Assembly: GCF_047250385.1 (NCBI RefSeq)
Contig: NZ_JBLBVM010000036.1
Coordinates: forward strand, 5,983-69,982
Direction: 5' to 3'
DNA: 64,000 bases
From: Glaciecola sp047250385
Lineage (GTDB): Bacteria; Pseudomonadota; Gammaproteobacteria; Enterobacterales; Alteromonadaceae
Numbering within the stretch: the stretch's first letter is position 1; each line of letters begins with the position of its first letter. Positions 1 to 9,076 of this stretch are shown here, one piece after another. The notes under the pieces are model-generated. The model was not told the DNA's origin and made no database searches. It worked only from the letters and a program-made list of their open reading frames with translations. The position numbers were made by a program, and so were the translations under genes.

Positions 1-473
1 AACCTGCGCCAATGCACGAACTAAGTGACGACGACTTCGATAGGAACATTGCGGTAAACTTAAAAGGTGTTTGGCACTGTATGCGAGCAGCAATCGCATG
101 CTTAGCGCCAAACGGTGGCGGACATGTTATTAACGTTGCTTCAGTGGCAGGTTTACGTTCATCGCCCATGATATCTGCTTATTCGGCGTCTAAGCACGGC
201 GTTATTGGTCTAACTAAATCGGCTGCGGTAGAATATGCCCGTGCAAATATTCGTTTTAACGCTGTTTGCCCGAGTTTTGTCGACACACCTATGGTTCAAA
301 ATACTTTAGCGAAGCTAGATGAACGTGGTCAAAAAGCCATAGTTAACGCCAACCCGATGAAGCGTCTAGGCAAGCCTGAGGAAATAGCGGGTGCAATGGC
401 ATGGTTATGCAGTGACGAAAGCAGCTTTATGACTGGGCAAACAATGGTACTAGATGGTGGGATGCTAGCGTAA
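1..473 (+). CDS. SDR family oxidoreductase (5'-truncated by window edge)
   Basis: C-terminal part of a short-chain dehydrogenase/reductase. The frame is already open at base 3, and the N-terminal Rossmann TGxxxGIG motif lies outside the window, so the Met at base 12 is internal. About 155 residues of a usual ~250 are seen. Visible family marks are the NIAVNLKG helix, the active-site Ser in NVASVAG, the YSASK catalytic Tyr/Lys pair, and the C-terminal tail ending DGGMLA. It would oxidise or reduce a hydroxyl or keto group using NAD(P)H; the substrate cannot be read. The next gene is a second SDR with the same DGGMLA ending, 41 nt downstream, so the two probably share a transcript and perhaps a lipid or acyl-CoA pathway (inference). 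Confidence 0.9.
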   Translation, partial: PAPMHELSDDDFDRNIAVNLKGVWHCMRAAIACLAPNGGGHVINVASVAGLRSSPMISAYSASKHGVIGLTKSAAVEYARANIRFNAVCPSFVDTPMVQNTLAKLDERGQKAIVNANPMKRLGKPEEIAGAMAWLCSDESSFMTGQTMVLDGGMLA

Positions 474-514
474 GTCAGCCATTGAATAAAAAGACACATA
501 GAAAAGGACATAAA

Positions 515-1276
515 ATGAAAGATTTATTCGATTTAAGTGGAAAGGTCGCCGTGATCACTGGTGCAAGTCGAGGTATTGGTGAATCAATTGCGAGGCTTTT
601 GGCAGCAAAAGGTGCCCACGTTATTGTCTCAAGCCGAAAGATTGATGGCTGTGAAGCGGTGGCGGCCAGTATTCGCGAGAGTGGCGGTAAAGCCTCTGCC
701 TTTGCTTGTCATGTTGGTGAAATGGACCAAATCTCAAGTTTGTTTGCACATGTTAAGACAGAATTTGGCAAGATTGATATCTTGGTAAACAACGCTGCAG
801 CAAACCCATATTTTGGACATATACTTGATACTGACTTAAGTGCTTACCAGAAAACGGTTGATGTGAACATTCGAGGTTATTTTTTCATGTCTATTGAAGC
901 AGGCAAGATGATGCGTGAGCAGGGGGGCGGTGTCATTCTCAATACTGCTTCAGTCAATGGTGTGACGCCTGGCGACATGCAAGGAATATATTCAATTACT
1001 AAAGCGGCAGTTATCAGTATGACTAAATCCTTTGCTAAAGAGTGTGGCAAATTAAATATACGTGTGAATGCACTGCTACCGGGCTTAACAGATACAAAAT
1101 TTGCTTCAGCACTAACAACAAACGATTCAATTTTAAAGCACGCGCTGAAAGTCATACCTTTAGGTCGTGTAGCCGATCCTGATGAAATGGCTGGCACAGT
1201 GTTGTATCTAGTATCAGATGCTTCAAGCTATACGACTGGCGCATGCATTAACGTGGATGGCGGGATGTTAGCCTAA
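515..1276 (+). CDS. SDR family oxidoreductase
   Basis: Complete 253-residue classical short-chain dehydrogenase. It has the nucleotide-binding TGASRGIGE motif near residues 15-23, the NNAA motif, the active-site Ser in NTASVNG and the YSITK Tyr/Lys pair, and ends DGGMLA. The ATG at 515 is preferred over the upstream TTG at 482 because AAAGGA lies 8 nt before it and the Rossmann fold then begins where expected. It follows another SDR gene and overlaps the next gene by one base (TAATG), so the three are likely co-transcribed. The substrate is unknown. In related bacteria such SDRs often sit with acyl-CoA dehydrogenase and phosphotransferase-like genes (from memory), which hints at fatty-acyl or alcohol metabolism. 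Confidence 0.92.
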   Translation: MKDLFDLSGKVAVITGASRGIGESIARLLAAKGAHVIVSSRKIDGCEAVAASIRESGGKASAFACHVGEMDQISSLFAHVKTEFGKIDILVNNAAANPYFGHILDTDLSAYQKTVDVNIRGYFFMSIEAGKMMREQGGGVILNTASVNGVTPGDMQGIYSITKAAVISMTKSFAKECGKLNIRVNALLPGLTDTKFASALTTNDSILKHALKVIPLGRVADPDEMAGTVLYLVSDASSYTTGACINVDGGMLA

Positions 1277-1719
1277 TGCAAATTTGGGTTGACGCCGATG
1301 CATGTCCACTTGTTATAAAGGAGGTCTTGATAAAGGCCTCTCAGCGAACTTTAGTGCCACTTACCTTTGTTGCTAATCAATATATTTCAGTACCTCCAAA
1401 TGCGCATATTACTTCTTTACAGGTAAGTGCGGGCTTCGATGTTGCCGACGATGAAATTGTAAAACGTTGTCAGCCTAACGATTTAGTCATAACAGGCGAC
1501 ATTCCATTGGCCGCAGAGATAATTGCCAAGGATGGTTTAGCGGTAAATTTTAGAGGTGAGGCTTACGACAAAGCAACAATCAAAGCCACGCTGACTATGC
1601 GCGATTTTATGGATCAAATTCGCGCAAGTGGTGAGCGCACGGGTGGACCGAAAGCATTTTCGGCGAAAGATAAGATGAATTTCGCTAATCAAATTGATCG
1701 GATTCTTTCGGCAAGATGA
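1276..1719 (+). CDS. yaiI: YaiI/YqxD family (DUF188, UPF0178) protein
   Basis: A 147-residue protein, the normal length for the DUF188 family. It opens with the family signature WVDADACP and also shows VANQYI, DDEIVKRC and GDIPLAAE. The fold resembles PIN-like nuclease domains with conserved acidic residues (family knowledge); the cellular role is not established. The ATG overlaps the TAA of the preceding SDR by one base, so translation is probably coupled, although the two proteins have no obvious functional link. A bidirectional terminator hairpin follows at about 1.9 kb. Confidence 0.88.
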   Translation: MQIWVDADACPLVIKEVLIKASQRTLVPLTFVANQYISVPPNAHITSLQVSAGFDVADDEIVKRCQPNDLVITGDIPLAAEIIAKDGLAVNFRGEAYDKATIKATLTMRDFMDQIRASGERTGGPKAFSAKDKMNFANQIDRILSAR

Positions 1720-1888
1720 TAAATTTGAAAATTACTTAAATGCGTTCAATTAAGTTAATAAAAACAGTATTTTAGTTATGCGTAACTCTCGTGGCGCTCT
1801 ACATATATAGATTTCTTTAGTTTTTACTTCGTGAAATATGTAAAAGCTTTTTTGTAGAGTCTTCCTATAAGGTTCTTCAACCAAAGAC

Positions 1889-1925
1889 AAAAAAGTCGGC
1901 CAATGCATTGCAAGGACCGACTTTT
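1889..1925. terminator. Bidirectional intrinsic terminator
   Basis: Arms AAAAGTCGG (1891-1899) and CCGACTTTT (1917-1925) pair perfectly, with A/T runs on both outer sides. It lies between the convergent yaiI (+) and aminotransferase (-) genes and can serve both. Confidence 0.75.
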
Positions 1926-1975
1926 GATATGATACAACACGAGCATTCTATAATGTTTTAAAGAATACTAGCCTC

Positions 1976-3166
1976 TTAAAGAACACCTGCTATCGCTGCT
2001 GCTAATACTTCAACGTTCTTCGTGTTAATGCCAGCAATATTGACTCGGCTTGAATCTACAAAGTAAACGCTGCTTTCATCGCGTAATTTCATGACCTGCT
2101 CAGGTGCGATACACAAATATGAGAACATACCTTTTTGTTGATTAATGAATCCAAAGTCTTTTGAAGCACCTTGTAATTTTAAATTGTCGACCAATAGTTT
2201 ACGCAACTGGATCATGCGCTCACGCATCTCTGTTACTTCATTCTGCCACATCGTGTTTAAGTTCTCGTTCGCCAAGATGATATCCACCAAGGCACCACCA
2301 TAAGAGGGAGGCATAGAGTAAATTCCACGTGCTACGTATTGAATTTGAGATTGTACAATATCTCTGTTAGCTGAATTCTGCGTAATCAAAGCGGCTAAAC
2401 CAACGCGCTCACGGTACAAACCGAAGTTTTTGCTGCACGAGGCTGCGATGATCATTTCGGGTACTGATTCTGCCATTAAGCGAATACCATACGCATCTTC
2501 GTCTAAGCCATCGCCAAAACCTTGATAAGCAACATCGATGAAAGGCAAGAAGCCAACTTCATTGGCCAATTTAGCCACTGCTTGCCACTGTTCTTTCGTT
2601 AAATCCGCACCAGTAGGGTTGTGACAGCAGCCATGTAGTAAAACGACATCGCCTTTTTTGACTTGAGACAAGCAAGTCATCATTTCGTCGAATTTAATGC
2701 TCGCGGTTTCCTTATCGAAATAAGGGTAGGTTGCTAATTCCAAACCAGCGCTGCCGATTAGTGGAATATGGTTCGCCCACGTTGGGTCACTTACCCACAC
2801 TTTGGTATCTGCGTTACATCGTTTTAGCAATTCGGCCAGAATTCTTAAAGCGCCGCAACCACCTGGAGCCTGAACCGCAGCAACGCGATTTGCTAACAAT
2901 ACCGGATTTGCTTTACCTAAAATAAGTTCAAGCATGCCATCTATATATCCTTGAACACCTTGCGGGGTTATATAAACCTTTGAGGTTTCCGTTTCCATTA
3001 AGTGTTTTTGTGCTTCAACGACAGCGTTTAAAATCGGTGTATTACCTTGCTCATCCTTATATACGCCAACACCTAAATCGATCTTTGCAGGATTGGTATC
3101 TTTTTTGAAGGCAGTGGATAAACCGAGAATTGGATCTGGGGCTAAAGCAGGCAAATGTTCAAACAC
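1976..3166 (-). CDS. Aspartate/aromatic amino acid aminotransferase (class I, PLP)
   Basis: A 396-residue fold-type I aminotransferase very close to E. coli AspC/TyrB in layout: MFEHLP...DPILGLS start, LGVGVYKDE, HGCCHNPTG, and SCSKNFGLYRERVG, in which Lys246 is the PLP Schiff-base lysine. It moves amino groups between aspartate or aromatic amino acids and 2-oxoglutarate in the cytoplasm. AspC and TyrB specificity cannot be separated by eye, so no symbol is given. Translation starts at GTG (3166) with AAGGAAAA upstream. The gene is monocistronic, facing yaiI across a terminator, with the NRDE gene upstream in the same direction. Confidence 0.93.
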   Translation of the reverse strand: MFEHLPALAPDPILGLSTAFKKDTNPAKIDLGVGVYKDEQGNTPILNAVVEAQKHLMETETSKVYITPQGVQGYIDGMLELILGKANPVLLANRVAAVQAPGGCGALRILAELLKRCNADTKVWVSDPTWANHIPLIGSAGLELATYPYFDKETASIKFDEMMTCLSQVKKGDVVLLHGCCHNPTGADLTKEQWQAVAKLANEVGFLPFIDVAYQGFGDGLDEDAYGIRLMAESVPEMIIAASCSKNFGLYRERVGLAALITQNSANRDIVQSQIQYVARGIYSMPPSYGGALVDIILANENLNTMWQNEVTEMRERMIQLRKLLVDNLKLQGASKDFGFINQQKGMFSYLCIAPEQVMKLRDESSVYFVDSSRVNIAGINTKNVEVLAAAIAGVL

Positions 3167-3255
3167 GAGTTTTCCTTAAATGTGAAATAAATGACGTTAT
3201 GATTTTAGGCCTTGTATTATGCCAGTTTTATCTTAATTTTCGAGCTAAATAAAAT

Positions 3256-4053
3256 TCATAGTACATGATTTTTTATTTTGTCTTTTTTAATATCAAACTC
3301 AAAGTGTTGCACTGCGGTTTGTTCGCCGTCGGCATTGAATGCTCGCTCTTCCCAAATAACATGTTGGTGATGATCGACCAATAATACCGTTGAAGATCGA
3401 GTGCCATAATCAGGACTTTTAATGAATATAGATGATAATTGGCGTTCTATTTCAATTGGCACGCCCGTCTTGGGTAATGCATCGTCGGCTGCGGGCTTAT
3501 TATTTTTCAGAAGTTCGAATAGATGTTCCGTGTCCAACACATCAGCATGTTGGCAGTATTTAGCTAGCGCGTCTCTGCCAGTTGATATTTTGGGCCAAGG
3601 ACTATTGAGTGAAGCATTAGAAAGACCATAGACGCCATCTTCTAAGGGTATACAGGTATCTTCAAAATTATTGTACACGTACAATTGTTCAAGAGAACCA
3701 AACAACAAATTGTAACCGTTATAGAGTGCTTTTGAATCAGTCAATTTTTGTGGATATTTTTTCTTTTTCTTATTTGACGCTAGCAAATAATTAATGACCA
3801 GTTCTCCGCGCGTTACGGCATCCTCAACTTCTGTACCTGGCGCTCGAATATTGGTTATTGCTGCGACACTGCCATCTTTATGAATGCCCATCCATGTGCC
3901 GCCAGCTTGATTGTCCTTGCCTGCCAGTATTTCTTTGTGATGCTCCCAAAATGTTGCGTTTGTTGTCGGACGAACGTGAAATTCGTCGCGGTTAGCCGCA
4001 ATTATGAGGGGAAACTTAGGATGCTGGTTAACAGCGATAAACAAAATACACAT
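3256..4053 (-). CDS. NRDE family protein (TANGO2-like)
   Basis: A 265-residue protein opening with MCILFIA and carrying the family-defining ANRDE motif near residue 20, followed by FWE, GGTWMGI and AAITNIR. This matches the NRDE/TANGO2 superfamily, with Cys2 in the position of an N-terminal nucleophile. Bacterial members are cytoplasmic. The eukaryotic homologue has been tied to haem and lipid handling, but no reaction is settled. The ATG at 4053 has no strong ribosome-binding site. It probably has its own promoter in the 150-bp gap that separates it from the divergent PLP enzyme gene at 4205. Confidence 0.88.
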   Translation of the reverse strand: MCILFIAVNQHPKFPLIIAANRDEFHVRPTTNATFWEHHKEILAGKDNQAGGTWMGIHKDGSVAAITNIRAPGTEVEDAVTRGELVINYLLASNKKKKKYPQKLTDSKALYNGYNLLFGSLEQLYVYNNFEDTCIPLEDGVYGLSNASLNSPWPKISTGRDALAKYCQHADVLDTEHLFELLKNNKPAADDALPKTGVPIEIERQLSSIFIKSPDYGTRSSTVLLVDHHQHVIWEERAFNADGEQTAVQHFEFDIKKDKIKNHVL

Positions 4054-4204
4054 ATGTTGAGTAGCAACCTTTACTTATCATGCGTCACCCGACGCTATTA
4101 CGAATAGTGAACAAGGGAATAATTTAACCCATATTGTTCTAACTAGGTGGCGTAGAACAAGCAGATAACTATGGTATTATCTTGCTAACAAGTCAATACG
4201 AGAA

Positions 4205-5458
4205 ATGTTTTCAGTGAAGAAATTAGCTTTTGATACCAAATTAGTCCACGCAGATAGGAAAATTAATAAGCCACAGTTTGGTGCTGTACATGAATCAAGC
4301 AATAATTCGGTGTTATTTGAATTCGAAGATGTACAAGATCTTGTAGATGTATTTCAAGGGAAAAAATTGGGGCACGTGTATTCTCGTTCTAGCAGCTCTT
4401 CAGCGGTATCTTTACAAAATATACTAAATGAATTGGAAGGTGGGGTTGGTGCAATTGTATTTGCGACAGGAATGGCAGCTATCAGTGCAACTTTCTTATC
4501 CTTACTGAAAGCTGGTGACCATATCATTGTGAGTCAATATCTTTTCGGAAATACACGCAGCTTTCTAGCCACAATTGAAGGTTTTGGAATTAGTGTTAGC
4601 TATGTCGATGTCACTGAACTAAGTCAAGTTCAACAAGCTCATAATGAAAATACGAAGATGGTGTTTTGTGAAACGATTGCTAATCCAGTTACCCAAGTAG
4701 CTGATTTGAAGGGCATTGGCGAGTGGTGTGAAGCTAACAATATCATTTTTGCTTTAGACAACACGATGACACCAAGCGTCCTTTTAGACTCAAAAGCAAT
4801 CAAAGCATCTTTATTACTGACATCCTTAACTAAATACATTGGAGGTCATGGTAATGTCCTTGGCGGCGTATTAGTCGATACGGGTCTATTCGATTGGAGC
4901 AAGTACGATAATATTGACGAAATTTATCAGGTAGAAAATCAACAGCATTGGGGCCTTACTCAGATTAAAAAGCGTGGTTTGCGTGATATGGGAGCAACCT
5001 TAGCGCCTCAATCTGCACACTTAGTTTCCATGGGCTTAGAAACACTTACAATGCGTTTGCGAAAAACCTGCGCAAATGCTCAAGCATTAGCTAAATATCT
5101 AGTCACACATAGAGGGGTTAGGGCGGTTCATTATCCTGGATTAGATAAACACCCCCAGCACGAAAGAGCAAAGAGCCTGTTCAAACGTGGTTATGGCGGA
5201 ATCTTATCTGTCGAGCTTAATGACAGCATCAATCCTCATGAGTTCTTAAATAGCTTATCGTTGGTCATTTCAGCTACGCATTTGGGAGATACACGCACTT
5301 TGGCTTTACCAATAGCTTCAACAGTGTTCTACGAAAATGGACCGGAAGAAAGACGTAAGATGGGTATTGCAGATTCTCTTATTAGAATCTCTGTCGGTAT
5401 TGAAGATATAGAAGATATTTTAAGTGATTTTGACTCAGCTTTTGCTGCCTTGCTTTGA
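4205..5458 (+). CDS. Cystathionine gamma-synthase family PLP enzyme
   Basis: A 417-residue member of the Cys/Met metabolism PLP family. Visible marks are SRSSSSSAVSLQ near the N-terminus, FATGMAAISATF, DNTMTPS (PLP-phosphate and ring contacts) and LTSLTKYIGGHGN with the Schiff-base lysine at about residue 210. The C-terminal SATHLGDTRTL region is also typical. Possible activities are cystathionine gamma-synthase, O-succinylhomoserine sulfhydrylase or methionine gamma-lyase; the eye cannot choose, so no symbol is assigned. It stands alone, divergent from the NRDE gene and followed by two hairpins. cysK at 13-14 kb is the only other sulfur amino acid gene nearby and is not linked to it. Confidence 0.88.
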   Translation: MFSVKKLAFDTKLVHADRKINKPQFGAVHESSNNSVLFEFEDVQDLVDVFQGKKLGHVYSRSSSSSAVSLQNILNELEGGVGAIVFATGMAAISATFLSLLKAGDHIIVSQYLFGNTRSFLATIEGFGISVSYVDVTELSQVQQAHNENTKMVFCETIANPVTQVADLKGIGEWCEANNIIFALDNTMTPSVLLDSKAIKASLLLTSLTKYIGGHGNVLGGVLVDTGLFDWSKYDNIDEIYQVENQQHWGLTQIKKRGLRDMGATLAPQSAHLVSMGLETLTMRLRKTCANAQALAKYLVTHRGVRAVHYPGLDKHPQHERAKSLFKRGYGGILSVELNDSINPHEFLNSLSLVISATHLGDTRTLALPIASTVFYENGPEERRKMGIADSLIRISVGIEDIEDILSDFDSAFAALL

Positions 5459-5538
5459 AGCAATAAATTACTTAATAAATTATACTAAAGTTTAATGAAC
5501 TAATATCAAAATTGAGGGACTAAATTATACTGTTGATT

Positions 5539-5571
5539 AAAGAACCATCGTTTTTTAGTTGTCGGTTCTTT
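5539..5571 (+). terminator. Hairpin after the PLP enzyme gene
   Basis: Arms AAAGAACC and GGTTCTTT around a 17-nt loop, followed by a weak T/A stretch. It may act as a first, leaky stop before the stronger hairpin about 35 bases further on. Confidence 0.4.
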
Positions 5572-5603
5572 ATTTAGTAGTGTGTTCCTAGTTGAGTGTG
5601 TTT

Positions 5604-5635
5604 AGCCCCTCCTGTCTAAGGCGGGGCTTTTTTTG
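5604..5635 (+). terminator. Intrinsic terminator
   Basis: AGCCCC-T-CC pairs with GG-C-GGGGCT (one mismatch), followed directly by a run of seven or more T. It ends the upstream PLP enzyme transcript, in the gap before the convergent glutathione peroxidase gene. Confidence 0.8.
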
Positions 5636-5663
5636 TCTTATTTTTTAGATTATTTTTTATAGT

Positions 5664-6206
5664 TTATAAAGCTAAGGCGGCTTTTATATCTGCAACAAAA
5701 TCTTCGTTGTCTGGTTTCGTGAATGCGCTATATGAATCAACGACGTCTCCATTCTTGTCCATCAGATATTTATAAAAATTCCATTTCGGTTCAGAGCCGG
5801 CTTTCTTTGCTAGCATTGCGTATAGTGGATCTGCATCATCACCGCGCACTGAAATAGATTCAAACATCGGGAACTTCACACCGTAAGTTAATTCACACAA
5901 TTCAGCAGTTTTTTTCTCGTCTCCAAACTCTTGGTTAAAGTCATTTGACGGAAAACCAAGAATAACTAGGCCTTCCTCTTTATGCTTTTCATAAAGCGCT
6001 TCTAATCCTTCAAATTGAGGGGTGAAACCACACTTACTGGCCGTATTAACAAAAAGTACAGTTTTACCTTTATATGCTTCACACATATTTACTACTTCTT
6101 GAGAGTTAAGTTTTCTCTTTGCAAACTTCAGCAAATCAGGGCACTCACTAGCATTGGCGAACTGGCTGAGGGCCAATAATAACACTATGGATATCACTTT
6201 TTTCAT
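5664..6206 (-). CDS. Glutathione peroxidase (Cys type), exported
   Basis: A 180-residue glutathione-peroxidase-family protein with an N-terminal signal peptide of about 20 residues ending FANAS, so periplasmic. The active-site motif NTASKCGFTPQ places the peroxidatic residue at Cys59 (cysteine, not selenocysteine). The GFPSNDF region and KWNFYKYL supply the partner Gln, Trp and Asn. The family reduces hydroperoxides, and bacterial Cys forms usually use thioredoxin-like donors rather than glutathione. There is one extra Cys in the leader-proximal region (CEAYKG). It starts at ATG with GAGGA about 10 nt upstream and diverges from the S9 peptidase gene across a 200-bp control region. Confidence 0.92.
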   Translation of the reverse strand: MKKVISIVLLLALSQFANASECPDLLKFAKRKLNSQEVVNMCEAYKGKTVLFVNTASKCGFTPQFEGLEALYEKHKEEGLVILGFPSNDFNQEFGDEKKTAELCELTYGVKFPMFESISVRGDDADPLYAMLAKKAGSEPKWNFYKYLMDKNGDVVDSYSAFTKPDNEDFVADIKAALAL

Positions 6207-6335
6207 AAACTGTCGTCCTCTTTTATCTATTAAGATTTTGTTATATTTATTTTATTATCAGGATATTTGTGTACTTGCTAAAAACGGGTTCAGTCGAAGA
6301 ACTATTTACAGTAACATGTTAACCTGAAGGTTCCA

Positions 6336-6372
6336 TAATCTGAGAATAGTCATTATTGCTATAATCAGATTA
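6336..6372. promoter_or_regulatory. Inverted repeat upstream of the S9 peptidase gene
   Basis: TAATCTGA (6336-6343) is repeated inverted as TCAGATTA (6365-6372), with centres 29 bp apart, about 40-70 bp before the peptidase ATG and inside the divergent promoter region shared with the peroxidase gene. The spacing would suit a dimeric regulator or a weak stem. Candidate only. Confidence 0.3.
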
Positions 6373-6408
6373 ATATAACGTGCTAACCCCATTTTAAGAA
6401 CACTAATA

Positions 6409-8904
6409 ATGACAAAAATTAAAAATATAATTTATTCAAGTGTCGGTATTGCTTTACTAGGTGCTTGTTCTGCTACACAAACGACAAATTCTGCGGCCAA
6501 TAATGAAAAGGCTGCTAATTTTCCGACACAAACAGTTTCACAAAAGCAAAACCAGATTTCGGAGGCTGCAAAAGTTGAACTTTCTTTAAAGAAAATTATG
6601 TCTGATCCCGACTGGTTAGGACGTGAGCCTGAAAACGCATTCTGGCATGCAGATGGCTCAACCATAGGTTATTACCGTAAGCAAACCGGCAGCCCAATAC
6701 GCGACCTCTTTATCGCCCAGCCAAATACTTCAGGTAACGGTGAAAAGGTTGCTTTATCTGATATTCATCGCTACGAGTACGATGAAATCATCAGTGATAA
6801 AGACATGGATTTCGTTGCATGGCTATTTGAAGGCAACATTTTTGTTCAATTTTCCAATGATAAATCGGTACGTCAATTAACGAAAAGTATCGATGGGGCA
6901 CGGAATCTGCAGTTCTACAATCAAGATGGCGTTTCCTTTCAACGCGGAAATAGTTTCTATACAGTCAACGTAAAAACGGGGATGCAGGAACAAAAGCTAT
7001 CTTGGCATTTCGCTGATGAGTATAAACCGGTCGCTGAGCCCGAAGATTATATTGCAGAAGAACAAATAAAGCTTATCGATTACGTCAAATTACAGCGAAA
7101 GAACCGCCTGTTGCGTGATGAAAATGAAAAAAGTTTAAAGAAGCAAAACTCGAGCTTAATGAACGCAAGCTTCTATTTTTCAGAGGAGCATCGTACCGTT
7201 CTTGCTAGCTTATCGCCCAATGGCAAATGGGCTGTTGTAGCGACAACGGAAAATAAGCCTGGCAGTAATGATACCGACATCATGCCTGATTATATTGAAG
7301 AGAATGGCCGCATTAAAGCGCAGCGCGTAAGGCAGCGTGTTGCTGACGCTAAGCCTATTGAACATGACATTTGGCTTCTTAATCTTCAGTCTGGCGAAAA
7401 AACACTATTAGATTACAAAGTATTGCCAGGATACAACGAAGATGTTTTGGCCGATGTAAAACGAGAAAATGCAGAAGCAGAAGGCAAAACTTATCAAGAG
7501 AATCGTTTACCTCGTGAAATCGGATTACTATTTGATTGGTATGCTACAGAACCTCCAGTTAAATGGCATGATAACAGCGATAAAGTTGCCTTGATGCTTG
7601 AAGCTTGGGATAACAAAGATCGTTGGATCACGACTGTCGATGTAGATAATAAAGTTTTTGAAACCCAGCATAGAATGCATGATCCTGCTTGGGTCAATTA
7701 TCGATTCAATGAATTTGGCTGGTTTGATGAAGCAGAAACACTCTATCTATTATCTGAAGAGTCTGGCTACTCACAACTTTATACGAAACCACTGAATGGA
7801 AAGCTAAAAGCAATTACACAGGGCAATTTTGTAGTAGATAATGTCGTTCTTTCAAAAGACGACAGCTACTTTTATTATAAAGCTAACAAGAAACACCCGG
7901 GCATCTATGAAATTTATCGGGTCGCTTCAGATGCAAGCCAATCAGAAGCGCTGACTGACTTAAACGGTATGACAGATTTTAAATTGTCACCGGATGAATC
8001 AAGCTTGTTGTTGACGCACTCGAAACTAGTGATGCCGCCTGAATTGTATACTCTAAGCTTGGACTCTGATGCAGCCGAACCGACCAAAATAACTAGTACG
8101 GTTAGCGAAGAGTTCTTGAGTATTAATTGGACTTCGCCTTCTATCGTTGCTGTGAAATCAAGCCATACGGATCAGCCCATTTACTCCAGAGTCTATGCCC
8201 CACAAGGTCCGGCAAGTGAAAAGCACAGAGCTGTTATTTTTAATCATGGTGCTGGTTATTTACAGAATTCACATTTAGGCTGGTCAGGCTACTTTAGAGA
8301 GTTCATGTTCCACAGTTTCCTTGTTTCCCAAGGTTACGTTGTGATGGATATGGATTATCGCGCATCCTCTGGTTACGGAAGAGATTGGAGAACAGCTATT
8401 TATCGCCAGATGGGTACGCCTGAAGTGCAGGACTTAAAAGATGGTGTAGAGTGGTTGGTAAACAACGCAAATGTAGATCGCGAGAGAATAGGGACCTATG
8501 GTGGTTCATATGGCGGCTTTATGACCTTTATGGCATTGTTTACTGAGCCAGACTTATTCCAAGCGGGCGCTGCATTACGTCCTGTATCAGATTGGGCGCA
8601 TTACAACGATCCTTACACCTCAAACATACTCAATCGCCCAGATGTTGACCCAATAGCGTATGAACGCAGTTCACCCATTTACTTCGCAGATGGATTAACG
8701 AAACCACTACTAATAAACGCACCTATGGTTGATGACAACGTATTCTTCGTTGATGTTGTGAGATTAGTACAAATCCTAATCGAAAAAGAGAAAGAGAATT
8801 TTGAGACTGCTATTTATCCTATTGAACCTCATGGCTTTGTACAACCAAGTTCATGGTTAGATGAATATCGTCGAATTTATAAGTTGTTTGAAGAGAACCT
8901 TTAG
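6409..8904 (+). CDS. S9 family prolyl oligopeptidase-type peptidase, lipoprotein
   Basis: An 831-residue peptidase of the dipeptidyl peptidase IV/acylaminoacyl-peptidase type. The N-terminus is a lipoprotein signal with the lipobox LLGAC, so it is probably anchored in the periplasm or outer membrane. A long beta-propeller region follows (roughly residues 90-560), then an alpha/beta hydrolase domain. The catalytic triad is visible: Ser700 in GGSYGG, Asp775/776 in VDDNV and His808 in PHGF. It would clip short peptides, often after proline, and fits peptide scavenging alongside the other exported peptidases of this window. It stands alone and is followed by a large nested inverted repeat. Confidence 0.92.
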   Translation: MTKIKNIIYSSVGIALLGACSATQTTNSAANNEKAANFPTQTVSQKQNQISEAAKVELSLKKIMSDPDWLGREPENAFWHADGSTIGYYRKQTGSPIRDLFIAQPNTSGNGEKVALSDIHRYEYDEIISDKDMDFVAWLFEGNIFVQFSNDKSVRQLTKSIDGARNLQFYNQDGVSFQRGNSFYTVNVKTGMQEQKLSWHFADEYKPVAEPEDYIAEEQIKLIDYVKLQRKNRLLRDENEKSLKKQNSSLMNASFYFSEEHRTVLASLSPNGKWAVVATTENKPGSNDTDIMPDYIEENGRIKAQRVRQRVADAKPIEHDIWLLNLQSGEKTLLDYKVLPGYNEDVLADVKRENAEAEGKTYQENRLPREIGLLFDWYATEPPVKWHDNSDKVALMLEAWDNKDRWITTVDVDNKVFETQHRMHDPAWVNYRFNEFGWFDEAETLYLLSEESGYSQLYTKPLNGKLKAITQGNFVVDNVVLSKDDSYFYYKANKKHPGIYEIYRVASDASQSEALTDLNGMTDFKLSPDESSLLLTHSKLVMPPELYTLSLDSDAAEPTKITSTVSEEFLSINWTSPSIVAVKSSHTDQPIYSRVYAPQGPASEKHRAVIFNHGAGYLQNSHLGWSGYFREFMFHSFLVSQGYVVMDMDYRASSGYGRDWRTAIYRQMGTPEVQDLKDGVEWLVNNANVDRERIGTYGGSYGGFMTFMALFTEPDLFQAGAALRPVSDWAHYNDPYTSNILNRPDVDPIAYERSSPIYFADGLTKPLLINAPMVDDNVFFVDVVRLVQILIEKEKENFETAIYPIEPHGFVQPSSWLDEYRRIYKLFEENL

Positions 8905-8918
8905 TTAGCTATTTAGTC

Positions 8919-8989
8919 TTCGCGTTCTCGTGCTAGCTTTGATAAGCGTTATCAAAGCTACGAGCTGATTGAAGGAAACTGAGAACGAA
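8919..8989. repeat. Nested inverted repeat 3' of the S9 peptidase
   Basis: An inner pair (CTCGT then AGCTTTGATAA against TTATCAAAGCT then ACGAG) makes a 16-bp stem with a GCT bulge and a 3-nt loop. An outer pair, TTCG-C-GTTCTC with GAGAACGAA, lies around it, but its left arm shares the bases CTC with the inner stem, so the two are partly alternative. No T-run follows. It could be a 3'-UTR stabiliser or a dispersed palindromic element; no second copy was seen here. Confidence 0.5.
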
Positions 8990-9040
8990 ATTGTATCAAT
9001 GTGCCCAAGTCATATTAATACAATTAAGATAAACAAATAA

Positions 9041-9076
9041 AAAGGCATTAGCTTGTTAAGTTGATGCCTTTTTTTT
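9041..9076. terminator. Intrinsic terminator overlapping the 3' end of the rhombosortase gene
   Basis: AAAGGCAT (9041-9048) pairs with ATGCCTTT (from 9064), followed by more T. The stop codon of the minus-strand rhombosortase gene lies in the loop. It serves convergent transcripts from both sides. Confidence 0.7.
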
